64,000 nucleotides of DNA from Clostridia bacterium (GTDB lineage: Bacteria > Bacillota > Clostridia > Oscillospirales > CAG-272), in contig JAFTSB010000021.1 in assembly GCA_017461945.1 (NCBI GenBank), forward strand, positions 1-64,000, read 5' to 3'. The number at the start of each line of letters is the position of its first letter. Positions within the stretch are counted from its first letter, which is position 1. Of the stretch, positions 26,201 through 33,858 are shown one piece after another. Below the pieces are notes generated by a model, which was not told the DNA's origin, did not search any database, and worked only from the letters and a program-made list of their open reading frames with translations. Made by a program: the position numbers and the translations under genes.

Positions 26201-27823
26201 ATGTATACCGCAGAAATGCTTGAATCTATCAAAAAGGTAGAGGCAACCCGCGAAGCCCGCCTTGCCAAGGTCATGGCCGGCGAGAATCCCCGCCGTATGA
26301 CCGCTGAGGAGAAGGAGACCGTTCTGGCCGCCTTCCACCCCGACCACATCGCTTCTCAGTTCGCAGAGCTGCAGATCGGCCCCAACAAAGGCGAGAAGGT
26401 GCCGCTGGAGCTGGCCGAGATCCTGCAGGCCAACAGCCGCATCAAGGCCTCTGACGTGGATCTGAAGAAGGCCGATTACGAGACCGACGTGCTGATCATC
26501 GGCGGTGGCGGTGCCGGCTCGGCAGCTGCTATCATGGCACACGAAAACGGTGCCAAGGTTATGATCGTCACCAAGCTCCGCCACGGCGATGCCAACACCA
26601 TGATGGCAGAGGGTGGCATTCAGGCCGCCGACAAGCCCAACGACTCCCCCGCCCAGCACTATCTGGACGTGATGGGTGGCGGTCACTTTAAAAACGTACC
26701 CGAGCTGGTTTACAAGCTGGTACACGACGGCCCCGAGTGCATCCAGTGGCTCAACGATCTGGGTGTCATGTTTGACAAGGAGACCGACGGCACCATGGTC
26801 ACCACCCACGGTGGCGGTACCTCCCGCAAGCGTATGCACGCCTGCAAGGACTATTCCGGCGCAGAAATCATGCGCGTGCTGCGTGACGAGGTACAGAACC
26901 GTCAGATCCCCGTGGTAGACTTTACCGCAGCCATTGAGCTGATCAAGGACGAGCAGGGCCGCGCCACCGGTGCGGTGCTGATGAATATGGAGACCGGCGA
27001 GTTGCTGGTTGCCCGTGCCAAGACCGTGATCATCGCCACCGGCGGTGCAGGTCGTATGCACTATCAGGGCTTCCCCACCTCCAACCACTACGGCGCTACC
27101 GCCGACGGTCTGGTGCTGGCTTACCGTGCAGGCGCACCCTTGCTGTACGCCTACACCCTGCAGTACCACCCCACCGGTGTGGCATATCCCTCTCAGATCT
27201 TCGGCGCTCTGGTGACCGAGAAGGTGCGTTCCATTGGCGCACAGCTGATCAATGCCGAGGGCGAAGCCTTTATGAATCCCCTGGAGACCCGTGACGTATC
27301 CGCCGCTTCTATCATTCGTGAGTGCAAGGAGCGCGGCAAGGGCGTTCCCACCCCCGAGGGTGGCTTTGGCATTTGGCTTGACTCCCCCATGATCGAAAAG
27401 ATCAACGGCGAGGGCACCATTGAAAAGCGCATCCCCGCCATGATGCGTATGTACCTCAAGTACGGCATTGATATGCGCAAGCAGCCCATTCTGATCTACC
27501 CCACCCTACACTATCAGAACGGTGGCATCAAAATCGGCGCCAACGGTATGTCCGACATTGAAAACCTGTTTGTGGCCGGCGAGGCCGTGGGCGGTATTCA
27601 CGGCGAGAACCGCTTGATGGGCAACTCTCTCCTGGACATCATCGTATTCGGCCGCAACGCCGGTGTCGAGGCCGCTAAGGCCGCCAAGGCAACCACCCTG
27701 GGCAAGCCCACCCTGAAGCACCTGAAGGACTTTGCTGCAGAGCAGAAGGCCGCCGGCATCAAGACCGACAAGAAATCCCCCATCCTGCTGCCCAACTACG
27801 CAAGAAACGCAAAGCCCATCTAA
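26201..27823 (+). CDS. frdA: FrdA/SdhA-like flavoprotein, probable soluble fumarate reductase catalytic subunit
   Basis: 540 residues; AAGGAGG lies 12 bases upstream. The FAD fold starts near residue 94 (LIIGGGGAG, glycines 101-106). Active-site landmarks of the fumarate reductase/succinate dehydrogenase family are present: HPTG 323-326, RD 364-365, HYQNGG 437-442, and AGEAVGGIHGENRL-GNS 459-476. Two features are odd: a ~90-residue helical N-terminal extension, and the C-terminal helical domain of SdhA is nearly absent (only ~55 residues after the FAD domain). L-aspartate oxidase is an alternative relative, but coupling to frdB, fumC and hdr/flx favours fumarate reductase. It is the last gene of the redox run, followed by a hairpin. 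Confidence 0.88.
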   Translation: MYTAEMLESIKKVEATREARLAKVMAGENPRRMTAEEKETVLAAFHPDHIASQFAELQIGPNKGEKVPLELAEILQANSRIKASDVDLKKADYETDVLIIGGGGAGSAAAIMAHENGAKVMIVTKLRHGDANTMMAEGGIQAADKPNDSPAQHYLDVMGGGHFKNVPELVYKLVHDGPECIQWLNDLGVMFDKETDGTMVTTHGGGTSRKRMHACKDYSGAEIMRVLRDEVQNRQIPVVDFTAAIELIKDEQGRATGAVLMNMETGELLVARAKTVIIATGGAGRMHYQGFPTSNHYGATADGLVLAYRAGAPLLYAYTLQYHPTGVAYPSQIFGALVTEKVRSIGAQLINAEGEAFMNPLETRDVSAASIIRECKERGKGVPTPEGGFGIWLDSPMIEKINGEGTIEKRIPAMMRMYLKYGIDMRKQPILIYPTLHYQNGGIKIGANGMSDIENLFVAGEAVGGIHGENRLMGNSLLDIIVFGRNAGVEAAKAAKATTLGKPTLKHLKDFAAEQKAAGIKTDKKSPILLPNYARNAKPI

Positions 27824-27835
27824 TGGACTGATTTT

Positions 27836-27872
27836 GGGAAAGCCCTGTTTCCAAAAGGGCTTTCCCTCTTTC
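27836..27872 (+). terminator. Terminator-like hairpin after frdA
   Basis: GGGAAAGCCC (27836-27845) pairs with GGGCTTTCCC (27857-27866), loop of 11, followed by a mixed pyrimidine tail rather than a clean T-run. It may only partly stop transcription into the AspT-like gene. Confidence 0.55.
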
Positions 27873-27885
27873 CAAAACCCATCAT

Positions 27886-27949
27886 GGGAGAACGCTTTTT
27901 GCGCAAAACCCCTCAACGGGTATGCGTTTTGCGTGAAATACGCTCTCCC
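27886..27949 (+). other. Long imperfect hairpin in the leader of the AspT-like transporter
   Basis: Left arm 27886-27909 and right arm 27926-27949 pair over ~24 positions with a few mismatches or G-T pairs (GGGAGA at one end, CAAAAC/GTTTTG at the other). It ends 24 bases before the transporter start, so it would fold in the mRNA leader. No riboswitch class is recognised. Confidence 0.45.
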
Positions 27950-27973
27950 CACACAACATCGGAGGTTTTTTAA

Positions 27974-29242
27974 ATGCAACTCTTTAATTTCTTTGACGGC
28001 AATTTTGCTCTGTCCGTCAAAGGCGTCTCCTTTCTGGTTTTCTCGGTCCTTGCCATTGCCGCCGTAGGCTATCTGTTGGGCCGCATCACCATTAAGGGCG
28101 TGAATCTGGGCACCGCAGGTGTCTTTCTGGTCGCTTTGCTTTACGGTTGCCTGTTTTACAAATTTCTCGGCAACCAAACGCCCCTTTACACCGGCAATGC
28201 GCTCAAGATTGTGGAAAATATCGGCCTGATCTTGTTTGTCACCTCGGTTGGTTTTATTGCCGGCCCCAAGTTCTTTGGTAATCTGAAAAAGAATTTTAAA
28301 ACCTACATTCTGCTGGGCGTGATCATCATCACCTCCGGCGCTCTGGTGTGTGCGGGCTGCATTGTGGTGGCCAAGGCCTCCATGGACGTCCCCACCGATC
28401 AGCTGGTCGCCACTATGACCGGTCTGTTCTCCGGCGCGCTGACCTCTACCCCTGCCTTCTCGGCCTCCAAGGAGGCCATCGGTCCTGCCCTGGAGGGCTA
28501 TGTGGCCGTTGGTAACGGCATTGCCTACATCTTTGGCGTTGTAGGCGTGGTGCTGTTTGTACAGCTGATTCCCAAATTTATGAAGGCAGATATGCAAAAG
28601 GAGCGCGAGCTGCTGGCTACCTCCAACGGCGAGAAAAAGACCGTTGTAAACGAGGATGGCGACGAGGTTCCCTCCCAGGCCCCCGTTGAAGAAGCCCCCA
28701 AGAAAAAGCTGATCGACATCGATCCCTTTGGCATCGCGGCCTTTGCCGTGGCTGCCATTATCGGTATGATCGTGGGCTCCATCAAGTTCGGCACCTTCTC
28801 TCTCACCACCACCGGCGGATGTCTGCTGGTATCCCTGGTGTTTGGCCACTTTAAAAAGTTTGGCCCTGTGAATGTCACGCCCCCCGCGCAGACCCTTAAG
28901 GTGTTCCGCGAGCTGGGCTTGATGCTGTTTCTGATCGGTGCTGGAGTTGCCGGCGGCGCTATGTTTGTAGAGTGCTTCCAGGCCATCTACTTCCTCTACG
29001 GCGCGCTGATGACCCTGCTGCCCATGGTGGTTGGCTTTATCTTTGCCAAGTTTGTGCTGAAGATGAATCTGCTCAACAGCCTGGGCTCTATCACCGGCGG
29101 TATGACCTCCACCCCTGCCTTGGGCACCTTGATTCAGGTCTCCGGCACCGAGGATGTGGGCTCTGCTTATGCCGCAACCTACCCCATTGCACTGATTTCT
29201 GTGGTGCTTTGCTCCCAGTTCCTGATCATGATCTTTATGTAA
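27974..29242 (+). CDS. AspT/YidE/YbjL-family transporter
   Basis: 422 residues with about ten hydrophobic segments in two halves. Each half ends in the AspT-domain signature: GALTSTPAFSA near residue 160 and GGMTSTPALGTL near 375. The central loop (~45 residues, charged and Pro-rich) replaces the two TrkA-C domains found in full AspT (~550 residues). AspT exchanges aspartate for alanine; other members are poorly known. Lying directly behind fumC-hdr-flx-frd, it could import a C4 dicarboxylate or aspartate, or export succinate (inference). GGAGG lies 8 bases upstream; it ends at a strong terminator. Confidence 0.85.
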   Translation: MQLFNFFDGNFALSVKGVSFLVFSVLAIAAVGYLLGRITIKGVNLGTAGVFLVALLYGCLFYKFLGNQTPLYTGNALKIVENIGLILFVTSVGFIAGPKFFGNLKKNFKTYILLGVIIITSGALVCAGCIVVAKASMDVPTDQLVATMTGLFSGALTSTPAFSASKEAIGPALEGYVAVGNGIAYIFGVVGVVLFVQLIPKFMKADMQKERELLATSNGEKKTVVNEDGDEVPSQAPVEEAPKKKLIDIDPFGIAAFAVAAIIGMIVGSIKFGTFSLTTTGGCLLVSLVFGHFKKFGPVNVTPPAQTLKVFRELGLMLFLIGAGVAGGAMFVECFQAIYFLYGALMTLLPMVVGFIFAKFVLKMNLLNSLGSITGGMTSTPALGTLIQVSGTEDVGSAYAATYPIALISVVLCSQFLIMIFM

Positions 29243-29251
29243 GAGCATGAC

Positions 29252-29295
29252 AAAAGGAGTGGGAGAGCCTTGCCAGGCTCTCCCACTCCTTTTTT
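29252..29295. terminator. Strong bidirectional terminator
   Basis: 19-bp perfect stem (29252-29270 with 29275-29293), TGCC loop, A-run before and T-run after. It separates the rightward transporter gene from the leftward GH28-like gene. Confidence 0.92.
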
Positions 29296-29297
29296 GT

Positions 29298-30428
29298 TTA
29301 TTTGGAAAGGTGCATCGTAATCAACTCGCCGATGGTGCCCTGCAGCTCCATATAGGAAAGCTCCACGCCCTCGGCGGCGGTCTGGTGCAGATTTTCCAGC
29401 ACCAGGCGATCAATGCTGACATCGTCGCCGATCTTAAGCAGCGCTCCCTCGGTGGCGCCCTCCTCGTGTCGATAGATATCGCGGATCACCACATTGCCAC
29501 AACGGGCACCGGTGGAAAACTGAAGAATGGCGCATTTGTCCGCATTCCCCTCCCAGTATCGGAAGCAGCTCTCGTCCAAGGGTGTGTGGCTCTTGCAGGC
29601 ACGGAAATGCTCCAAGGTAATATCGTCAAACCACACCTTGCCCGGGCGGCGATTGTGATTGGAAATGATAATGCCGTTATGGCGATAATCGCCGTAAACG
29701 CCATCCACGTGAATGTGGCGCATACTGCAATTTTCCCCCGATAGCAAACGAACACCCGAAAAGCCGTTTTTGGCCGAAATGTTATGGATGTATACGTTTT
29801 CGATATCCCCAATGGAAATCTCGGCGTGGGGCTCGTCATAGGTGGTCAGCGACACCATATCGTCGTTGGTGGTACCACACAGATTTTCGATAACGCCATC
29901 TCGCGCAGGACCGTTGATGTGTACCCCATCGGTGGTACCAAAGTGCCAGTTGTAATCAAAAAACAGATCACGGGTCACAAATCCTCTGACATGGCCGATC
30001 TGAATACCGTAGCTGACGGGATCCTTGACGGTCAGCTTTTCCAGCACGATGCGATCCACGTGGGCAAAGCGCATCAGCTTTCCCTTGAACAGCGCGGGGC
30101 TGTAGGGATCGTCCAAGCGGTGCTTGGCCTCGTGTACGGCATCCAGCCCCATGGCATCGCAATTTCCGTCAAAAATGCCGCCGGTGATCTGGATATCATG
30201 GTCGCGACCGTCACCGGCAAAATGCTCGTTTTCGATCAATGCACAACGGGAAAGGGGCGCGGCCAGCAATCGCGCGCCGGGTGCAAGTATGAGATGCGTA
30301 TTGGAATGAATGATCAACGTTTTGCTGATCAGATACGTGCCCGGGCGATCCACCGTCACAATGCCGCACCGATCCAGCAGCGCCTGCAATGCAAGCGTAT
30401 CGTCGTGTTTACCGTCTCTGTAAAGCAT
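29298..30428 (-). CDS. GH28-like right-handed beta-helix protein (polygalacturonase-type)
   Basis: 376 residues from the ATG at 30428, with GGAGGG upstream; an earlier ATG overlaps the preceding gene's stop. The N-terminal segment (DDTLALQALLDRCG...PGTYLISKTLIIHSNTHLIL) is the classic start of pectate lyase/GH28 beta-helices. Repeated coils follow, with TDGVHINGPARDGVIENL and TTNDDMVSL resembling the GH28 Asp-containing catalytic coils (NTDG, DD). The fold is clear. Activity on galacturonan or another uronide is probable but not proven. No signal peptide is seen. It is 17 bp behind the glycerophosphodiesterase gene and probably co-transcribed. Confidence 0.75.
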   Translation of the reverse strand: MLYRDGKHDDTLALQALLDRCGIVTVDRPGTYLISKTLIIHSNTHLILAPGARLLAAPLSRCALIENEHFAGDGRDHDIQITGGIFDGNCDAMGLDAVHEAKHRLDDPYSPALFKGKLMRFAHVDRIVLEKLTVKDPVSYGIQIGHVRGFVTRDLFFDYNWHFGTTDGVHINGPARDGVIENLCGTTNDDMVSLTTYDEPHAEISIGDIENVYIHNISAKNGFSGVRLLSGENCSMRHIHVDGVYGDYRHNGIIISNHNRRPGKVWFDDITLEHFRACKSHTPLDESCFRYWEGNADKCAILQFSTGARCGNVVIRDIYRHEEGATEGALLKIGDDVSIDRLVLENLHQTAAEGVELSYMELQGTIGELITMHLSK

Positions 30429-30445
30429 ATGTTCGCCCTCCGGCA

Positions 30446-31210
30446 TCAATAATCCTTGGTTTCACCGATCTTTCGGCCCAGCTTTTTCATCAGCGGAACG
30501 GGATCGTTCGCGGTGATCAGTGTGGCCTCCTCGCGCGTAAAGCACAGCTCCACCTGCTCGTCGGTATCGGCGCAATACAGATGTATGGGCATATTTTTGG
30601 CGGCATAAACGGGATAGATCTCAGAGCGGGTGATGTTCATATTCAGACCGATCTCGTCGTAATACTCGTAGGAGTCTGCCTCAAAGCGGCGCATTTGGAA
30701 ATCGGGATAGCCCATCACACGTGCGTTATACTTGGTTTTGAGGTATTTGATGGTCTGGGCATCAAAGGCATAGAAGCAGGCCTTGTCGAACAAGCCGTAT
30801 TCCTTGAGGATCGGCACAGAAAGATCCACACACTCCTCGGTGTATTCCTTGATTTCTACACCCAACGTAATATCCAGACGGCCCTTGGCCTTGACCAGCT
30901 CGCACATTTCGCGCAGGGTAGGTACGCGCACATCCTTGCCGATGTATTTGTCACCAAACTTTTGTGCATAACCGGCATCCAGCTGCTTGGCCTCTGCCAG
31001 GGTCATATCGCGCAGATGTTTATCCACACCGCAGGTGCGCTTGCAGTTGCCGTCGTGCATCAGCACGGGCACCTTGTCCGAGGTCAACCAGATGTCAAAC
31101 TCAAAGCCGTCCACGCCAAGATCCATAGCGCCTTCAAAAGAGATCAATGTATTTTCGGGATATTTGGCGCAGTAGCCGCGATGGCCTTCTACAAAAATAT
31201 TCTTTTTCAT
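30446..31210 (-). CDS. Glycerophosphodiester phosphodiesterase family protein
   Basis: 254 residues from the ATG at 31210, with GGAGGTG upstream. GDPD motifs: EGHRGYCAKYPENTLISF at the N-terminus (catalytic His-Arg, metal Glu), DGFEFDIWLTSD with metal-binding E/D, and LMHDGNCKRT with the second catalytic His. The GVEIKEY strand follows. The enzyme hydrolyses glycerophosphodiesters to glycerol-3-phosphate and an alcohol. No signal peptide, so cytoplasmic. First gene of an operon with the GH28-like gene; promoter at 31245-31273. Confidence 0.9.
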   Translation of the reverse strand: MKKNIFVEGHRGYCAKYPENTLISFEGAMDLGVDGFEFDIWLTSDKVPVLMHDGNCKRTCGVDKHLRDMTLAEAKQLDAGYAQKFGDKYIGKDVRVPTLREMCELVKAKGRLDITLGVEIKEYTEECVDLSVPILKEYGLFDKACFYAFDAQTIKYLKTKYNARVMGYPDFQMRRFEADSYEYYDEIGLNMNITRSEIYPVYAAKNMPIHLYCADTDEQVELCFTREEATLITANDPVPLMKKLGRKIGETKDY

Positions 31211-31244
31211 AAGGGGCACCTCCATATTTAAAATCTTTAGGTTC

Positions 31245-31273
31245 AGTATAACAATATTGGATTAAAAAGTCAA
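31245..31273 (-). promoter_or_regulatory. Promoter of the GDPD-GH28 operon
   Basis: Minus strand TTGACT (31268-31273), 17-bp spacer, TATACT (31245-31250), about 35 bp before the start. Confidence 0.75.
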
Positions 31274-31320
31274 GAACGGGGGCATAATTTCAATATATTT
31301 TTTCGCGAGGTGACTGTGCC

Positions 31321-31944
31321 GTGCAAGATCGCTCCTTTGCCCCAAAAACCTTTTCCTTTCTGCTGATTACCATTGGGCTGTATCTGCTTTTGTGGCAGGC
31401 GGTAGCGGCCCGCGTGTCGCTGCCCGACTATTACTATGCCAGACTGATCGAGCTGCTTGGCATCGGGCTGTTCATTGCCCTTGCGCTGCACACGCCCATG
31501 CGCTTTGAGGAAATGGGCATTGTCACCGACCGCGCCACACTATTCCGCTCGTTGGCGTTGGGGGGAGGCGCGGCTCTGCTGGCCTTTTTCGTGCTTGCGC
31601 TGTTCCGCCCGACCGATGCCCCCTTTTTTGCGTGGAATCTGCAAGGCAACACCGCACGGATGACCTATTTTTTGGTGGCTCCCCTGCAGGAGGTGCTGGC
31701 CAAAAGCGTGATGTATTACAGCTTTGAGCTATGCTTTGGCAAGGAGCATCCGTGGCGCACCGTGGGGTTGTCCGCCCTGACCTTTGGCATTTTTCACGTG
31801 GTTTACGGCACACGAATGATGCTGCTTTCCATGGCCTTGACGGTGCTGACGGGATGGATGTTCCGTCGGGTGCGTTGCGTGTGGGGCTGTGCCCTGACCC
31901 ATTTCGCCTTTGGCTTTTTGCCCGGATGCTTTGGCCTTGCATAA
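31321..31944 (+). CDS. CPBP-family intramembrane protein (CAAX protease-like)
   Basis: 207 residues starting at GTG 31321, with GAGGTGA 7 bases upstream. Six or so hydrophobic segments. The CPBP motifs are partly kept: LQEVLAKSVMYYSF near residue 123 (usual EExxxR changed to QExxxK), FGIFHVVYG near 160 and ALTHFAFGF near 195, the two His motifs. CPBP proteins are membrane glutamic proteases or bacteriocin self-immunity factors. Loss of the first Glu makes activity uncertain. Confidence 0.7.
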   Translation: MQDRSFAPKTFSFLLITIGLYLLLWQAVAARVSLPDYYYARLIELLGIGLFIALALHTPMRFEEMGIVTDRATLFRSLALGGGAALLAFFVLALFRPTDAPFFAWNLQGNTARMTYFLVAPLQEVLAKSVMYYSFELCFGKEHPWRTVGLSALTFGIFHVVYGTRMMLLSMALTVLTGWMFRRVRCVWGCALTHFAFGFLPGCFGLA

Positions 31945-31963
31945 GGGAAATCCCACGAAGGGC

Positions 31964-31992
31964 TTGTCAAAGTTCTTGCCGTGTGGTATAAT
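31964..31992 (+). promoter_or_regulatory. Promoter of the DUF6472 gene
   Basis: TTGTCA (31964-31969), 17-bp spacer, TATAAT (31987-31992), 32 bp upstream of the GTG start. Confidence 0.7.
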
Positions 31993-32023
31993 GAACCCAC
32001 AAAAGCACAAAGGGGGTGCAACC

Positions 32024-32221
32024 GTGGCGGGCGAAAAAAAGAAGATCCAGTCAAACTGCGAGACCTGTGAATTTTACGATTATGACGAGTATTATGAGGA
32101 GTATTCCTGCACCATGAAGCTGGACGAGGACGAGATGATCCGCTTTCTCAGCGGCCGCACAGCATCCTGCCCCTATTACCGCTTTTACGACGAATACAAG
32201 AGCGTACACAAGCAGATATAA
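32024..32221 (+). CDS. DUF6472-like small Cys-containing protein
   Basis: 65 residues from GTG at 32024, with AGGGGG upstream. Cys are arranged as CETC ... C ... C (CETCEFYDYDEYYEEYSC and ASCPYYRFYDEY), and the middle LDEDEMIRFLSGR is typical of the small DUF6472 family found in Clostridia. The four Cys could bind a metal. Very acidic and aromatic. Function unknown. It has its own promoter and terminator, so it is a stand-alone gene. Confidence 0.8.
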   Translation: MAGEKKKIQSNCETCEFYDYDEYYEEYSCTMKLDEDEMIRFLSGRTASCPYYRFYDEYKSVHKQI

Positions 32222-32225
32222 TGCG

Positions 32226-32254
32226 AAAAGGCTTTCCTTGCGGAAAGCCTTTTT
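32226..32254 (+). terminator. Terminator of the DUF6472 gene
   Basis: 12-bp stem 32226-32237 with 32242-32253, TTGC loop, T-rich 3' side. Confidence 0.85.
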
Positions 32255-32278
32255 CGTTTGAATGGGGGCAAAGCGCGG

Positions 32279-32321
32279 ACAGCCCCGTGTGTTGAAAATC
32301 AACACACGGGGCTGTTTTTTT
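32279..32321. terminator. Terminator, mainly for the leftward beta-helix gene
   Basis: 17-bp perfect stem (32279-32295 with 32299-32315) plus T-run on the right. The stop codon of the leftward gene (32320-32322) touches it, so its 3' end forms here; on the minus strand the T-run is absent. Confidence 0.6.
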
Positions 32322-33831
32322 ATTCTTTTTCGATGACATAGGCCTTGGCATTCTGGTCGCCAAGCTGCCCGGAAAGGGTCTGGTCAATGTGATGATCAAA
32401 GGATAGGATGGGGGGCTCGGCCACGGCATTGCCGCCGTACTGACCCAGCATAGCTCCTGCGTGCTGCACATAGGTGTTTTCGTACATCACGGGGCAGCTG
32501 GCCTGCTCCTTGGCCACCAAATGCAGCATACGGTAAGCCGAGCGATCAAACACGTTGTGATGTACCCGATAATCACGGGCGCGGTTGACATAGCTCCAGC
32601 CCTTGATCAAGGCAGGCGTGTCGGTGTTGTGGCGCTGCTGGCCCCATCCGTAGCCGGAATAGCGCAGGATATTGCCGCTCATTTCCACATCCTCCATATA
32701 GCTTTGTGTGTCACCCTCGGTCATGTCCAAAAAATACTCAATGGCATATACGCAATGCTCTACCAGATTCTCCCGATACCGAATGCGCGTCATGAGCCTT
32801 GTCTTGCCGTTGGTGGTGACCTGATGGGTAATACCGGCATCGTAGGCCTGATAAATATAGCAGTTGGAAACCTCGTAATCATCACAGCCGCCATAGATCT
32901 CCACCCCGTTGCCAAAACGGGTCACGGTACCGCGACCGCCCTGGGGATAGTTGGGATCGGTGCCGAAATAATGCTGGATGGTACCGCCGATCCATCCGAT
33001 CTCGCAGTTGGTCACGTGCAGGCCCTGCACGCGCTCGCCACCTGCGGCCACCGCGTGAAGGCCGATGTATTTCATACAAATGTTATCAATATGCACATTG
33101 GCGTTGGAGCCCACCGCAAACATAGAGCGACGGGTCAGCGCCTCGATCGCGTCAAAGACCTTGCCGGGGTTGCCGCGGTCACAGCGCAGATACAGATCGC
33201 CCAAGCTGTTGCTGCGCATATCGGGCACTGGAAAGCTCTCCCCCTTGGAGGGCTTTTCGGTCATCAGATCGGTGAAATGCCAATAGATATCCAGGTCGCG
33301 AACCATCTCCTCGGCCATCACAAAAGGCTTGCTTTCGTCATTGCGACAAACAAATCTGCCGTTGATATAGGAGGGGATCAGCTTGACCGAATGCATCTCG
33401 CCGTGGTTGAACACCAGCGTGCCGGGATCCAGAATCTTTTCGGTCCAATGCCAGATGTGATGCGTTGCATCCACCTCCTCCCAAAGGGTGGGATCGGCCA
33501 GGCTCTTATCCCAGCCGTAAAGACGAGGCTTTTCGCCCGTGCCGTAAGCACCGTAGGTAACGCCGGGCTTGGTTTTGACCTGCCCACGGAACAGATCGCC
33601 GCGGCAGAACAGCACGCCGTCACCGGGCTGCAGAGCAGCTTCGGAAACCTTGGCAAGGGTTGCCCAAGAGGTTTTTGGGGTCAGACCGTCGTTGGTATCA
33701 CAGCCGGCATTGCTGACATAATACGTGGTACCGGCTATGACGGTGGCATCGGCCGCGCCGCGGATCTCGCTTTTGCGGCGTTCGCATTGCGCTTCTAACG
33801 TATTCAAAAAGGATTGGGTCGCAAAATTCAT
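32320..33831 (-). CDS. Right-handed parallel beta-helix protein, probable polysaccharide lyase/hydrolase
   Basis: 503 residues from the ATG at 33831 with GGAGGAAC upstream. An N-terminal segment YYVSNAGCDTNDGLTPKTSWATLAKV is the typical opening of beta-helix carbohydrate enzymes, followed by GVLFCRGDLFRGQ. Repeated coils in the second half (GLHVTNCEIGWIGG, DDYEVSNCYIYQAYDAGITH, VEMSGNILRYSGYG) form the helix. No signal peptide is evident despite the secreted-type fold. Substrate unknown; the nearby GH28, GH42-like and GH39 genes suggest plant cell-wall glycans. Confidence 0.7.
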   Translation of the reverse strand: MNFATQSFLNTLEAQCERRKSEIRGAADATVIAGTTYYVSNAGCDTNDGLTPKTSWATLAKVSEAALQPGDGVLFCRGDLFRGQVKTKPGVTYGAYGTGEKPRLYGWDKSLADPTLWEEVDATHHIWHWTEKILDPGTLVFNHGEMHSVKLIPSYINGRFVCRNDESKPFVMAEEMVRDLDIYWHFTDLMTEKPSKGESFPVPDMRSNSLGDLYLRCDRGNPGKVFDAIEALTRRSMFAVGSNANVHIDNICMKYIGLHAVAAGGERVQGLHVTNCEIGWIGGTIQHYFGTDPNYPQGGRGTVTRFGNGVEIYGGCDDYEVSNCYIYQAYDAGITHQVTTNGKTRLMTRIRYRENLVEHCVYAIEYFLDMTEGDTQSYMEDVEMSGNILRYSGYGWGQQRHNTDTPALIKGWSYVNRARDYRVHHNVFDRSAYRMLHLVAKEQASCPVMYENTYVQHAGAMLGQYGGNAVAEPPILSFDHHIDQTLSGQLGDQNAKAYVIEKE

Positions 33832-33858
33832 AGATCGTTCCTCCATTTTTGTAACAAA

